Positions 62,552 to 64,000 of a stretch of DNA of 64,000 nucleotides are shown here, piece after piece. Source of the DNA: Bacteroidia bacterium (GTDB lineage: Bacteria > Bacteroidota > Bacteroidia > J057 > JADKCL01). A program made the translations under genes and the position numbers. The number at the start of each line of letters is the position of its first letter. Within the stretch, counting starts at the first letter, position 1. Below the pieces are notes generated by a model. It was given only the letters and a program-made list of their open reading frames with translations, did not search any database and was not told the origin of the DNA. The stretch is from the NCBI GenBank assembly GCA_020635905.1, contig JACJYV010000002.1, positions 372,001 to 436,000 of the forward strand, given 5' to 3'.

Positions 62552-63609
62552 ACCTCAGTTCGGGATAACTCCAAGTTCAGAAAAGTGTACAATTATTTGA
62601 TTTTGTGACCTTTAGGTCTGGGAAAGTGCCCAATGATTCCCAAAAGGAACCTCCTAAGTTGTTGATGTCCGTCAATAAACAAAGAAGGTTACCATTTTGG
62701 AAGAGCAAATTATTAATATTTTCTGTGATATGGACGAGTTCTGGAAAGAATTTGAGCCTATATATCATCAACGGTTTCTCGCCTGCGAGGGCAAACGCCC
62801 CAATCGGAAAACGAGTTTGTCAATGGCTGAAATCATGACCATTTTGGCTTTTTTCCATGTCAAGGGCTTCCGCTGCTTTAAGCATTACTATATCGAATAT
62901 GTTTCTGAGCACATGCGAGATCTGTTTCCTGATTTGGTGTCTTATTCGCGCTTCGTCGAACTTACTCCCCGGGCACTATTTCCCTTGATGTATTATCAAC
63001 TTCTGGTCCAAAAAGCAGAACAGACGGGGATTGCCTACATTGATAGTACGACCCTGGCAGTCTGCAGGAATCAACGGATTCACAATCACAAGGTATTCAA
63101 AAACTTAGCTGATCGAGGGAAGAGCTCAATGGGGTGGTTTTATGGTTTCAAATTGCACCTGATCGTCAATGACCAGGGCGGTATTCTGGCATGGTGCCTT
63201 ACTCCAGGCAATGTTTCGGATAAAGATGTTAAGACAGTGACCAGCCTGGCAAAGGGACTCCAGGGAAAGCTCTTCGCTGATAAAGGATACATATCCAGGA
63301 ATCTTTTCGAGCCCTTATTCGAACAAGGGCTGCAACTCATCACCAAAATCCAAAAGAACATGAAAAATAAACTCATGCCCATGGTTGATCAGCTCTTGCT
63401 CCGCAAACGGGCCATCATAGAAACCATTATCGATCAGTTGAAAAACATCTCGCAAATTCAACATACACGGCACAGAAGCCCATTAAATTTCATGGTCAAT
63501 ATCACCGCCGGACTGGTGGCCTATGGATTCTACCCAAACAAACCTTCGGTAAGATTCGGACGAAATGAATTTTTACCGCTTGAGTTGTAAATTTATCCCG
63601 AACTCAGGT
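62552..63609 (+). mobile_element. IS982-family insertion sequence (1058 bp)
   Basis: Inverted ends ACCTCAGTTCGGGATAA (left) and ACCTGAGTTCGGGATAA (right, complement), one mismatch. Flanked by the 7-bp duplication TAAATTA (62545-62551 and 63610-63616). Contains one transposase gene. Complete by all signs. Confidence 0.92.
62697..63590 (+). CDS. IS982-family transposase
   Basis: 297 residues; probable TTG start at 62697 (the first ATG is 11 codons later). IS982 hallmarks: YIDSTTLAVCRNQRIHNHKV, RGKSSMGWFYGFKLHL, LFADKGYISR and RAIIETIIDQLK; these contain the DDE acids (D in IDST, D in ADKGY, E in IETI). Length is typical. Appears intact. Confidence 0.93.
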   Translation: MEEQIINIFCDMDEFWKEFEPIYHQRFLACEGKRPNRKTSLSMAEIMTILAFFHVKGFRCFKHYYIEYVSEHMRDLFPDLVSYSRFVELTPRALFPLMYYQLLVQKAEQTGIAYIDSTTLAVCRNQRIHNHKVFKNLADRGKSSMGWFYGFKLHLIVNDQGGILAWCLTPGNVSDKDVKTVTSLAKGLQGKLFADKGYISRNLFEPLFEQGLQLITKIQKNMKNKLMPMVDQLLLRKRAIIETIIDQLKNISQIQHTRHRSPLNFMVNITAGLVAYGFYPNKPSVRFGRNEFLPLEL

Positions 63610-63650
63610 TAAATTAATACGCAATCATTTCCCACCTCTAATCATCCAAG

Positions 63651-63750
63651 ACTTTTAGAGGTGAGATTTTAGATGTGAGATAGAAGTCGTTACCAATCGG
63701 ACCTCCCCTCTCTATCATCTACCAACTAATCATCTCACATCTGTATCAGC
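63651..63750. repeat. AGAT/TTAGA repeat, copy G
   Basis: Direct arm GAGGTGAGATTTTAGATG then GTGAGATAG, inverted arm CTATCATCTACC then CTCACATCTGTATC. The stop codon and last codons of the following minus-strand gene lie inside it. Confidence 0.6.
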
Positions 63751-64000
63751 TACATAAACAAACCCATTAAACACCTGACACAGGTATAATTTCCCTTCAA
63801 ACAGGATCGCAGTAGAGCAGGCGGAAATGTTATTTCCGTCGTCCATGAAGATGCGTTTATAATCTTTGTTGGCGATGTCAACCGTGTAGATCCAGGAGGG
63901 GGAAAGGGCTTCAGGCTCTTTGCGATGTTTGAGAAATTTGCCGTTTTCGGGGTGTCGGGGCACGATCAGGGTGTTTTCATCCACAAAATCGAGGTTGTCG
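63730..64000 (-). CDS. Arylesterase/SMP-30-like beta-propeller protein (5' end outside window)
   Basis: 89 residues of the C-terminal end are visible and the frame stays open to base 64000. DNLDFVDENTLIVPRHPENG and SACSTAILFEGKLYLCQVFN resemble paraoxonase/strictosidine-synthase-type propellers. The last residues (VADTDVR) and the stop are encoded by the AGAT repeat. Family call is from short motifs only. Confidence 0.6.
   Translation of the reverse strand, partial: DNLDFVDENTLIVPRHPENGKFLKHRKEPEALSPSWIYTVDIANKDYKRIFMDDGNNISACSTAILFEGKLYLCQVFNGFVYVADTDVR

Noticed and set aside
1..64000. tRNA, rRNA and CRISPR
   Set aside because: No cloverleaf with a GTTCRANTC arm, no rRNA-like stretch and no regularly spaced direct repeats with unique spacers were seen; the 32-bp array at 61372 has no spacers of that sort and belongs to the IS end.

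Overview
The window comes from a Bacteroidota chromosome, probably the Saprospiria/Chitinophagia side of the phylum (low confidence below phylum). Evidence: several secreted proteins ending in type IX secretion (T9SS) type A sorting domains, a PorV-like outer-membrane protein, a TonB receptor with a carboxypeptidase-regulatory N-domain, many lipoproteins, almost no Shine-Dalgarno sequences, and one good TTTG-N19-TAnnTTTG promoter. I found no rRNA, tRNA or CRISPR array.

Layout. 1-1495: exbB and the start of exbD (minus strand). 1920-6601: a very large helicase-nuclease and a SlyD-like isomerase. 6812-18990: a seven-gene surface operon (secreted nuclease-fold protein, two T9SS cargo proteins, lipoprotein, TonB receptor, PorV-like protein, NHL lipoprotein). 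19057-28348: housekeeping genes (aminotransferase, hemW, ATL protein, response regulator, Nudix, RNase HII, sugar acetyltransferase, NlpC/P60). 28418-34048: secreted M14 and M1 peptidases with lipoproteins. 34228-45450: mixed genes including a GT-C glycosyltransferase, acyl-CoA dehydrogenase, patatin, a toxin-antitoxin locus with a spare antitoxin, and polA. 45463-53624: nucleotide-sugar/polysaccharide genes on the minus strand.

54725-63616 is the accessory part. Two adjacent ATPases with winged-helix segments follow a set of TGACAATA palindromes. They are followed by a sialidase-like/PKD T9SS protein split by an IS3-family element (exact ends 59816-61492, 3-bp target duplication GAC; removing the element restores the reading frame), and then by an IS982-family element (62552-63609, 7-bp duplication TAAATTA). 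The IS3-type element has an unusual right end: four tandem copies of its terminal sequence with an exact 32-bp period, plus a 40-bp perfect palindrome inside the transposase 3' end.

Across the window an intergenic repeat family built from AGATTTTAGA/GTGAGAT units sits at gene 3' ends and often contains the stop codon. The best candidates for something undescribed are the ATPase pair with its palindromes, the IS3 right-end array, the stop-codon repeat family, and the antitoxin-toxin-antitoxin locus with a duplicated 46-bp leader.
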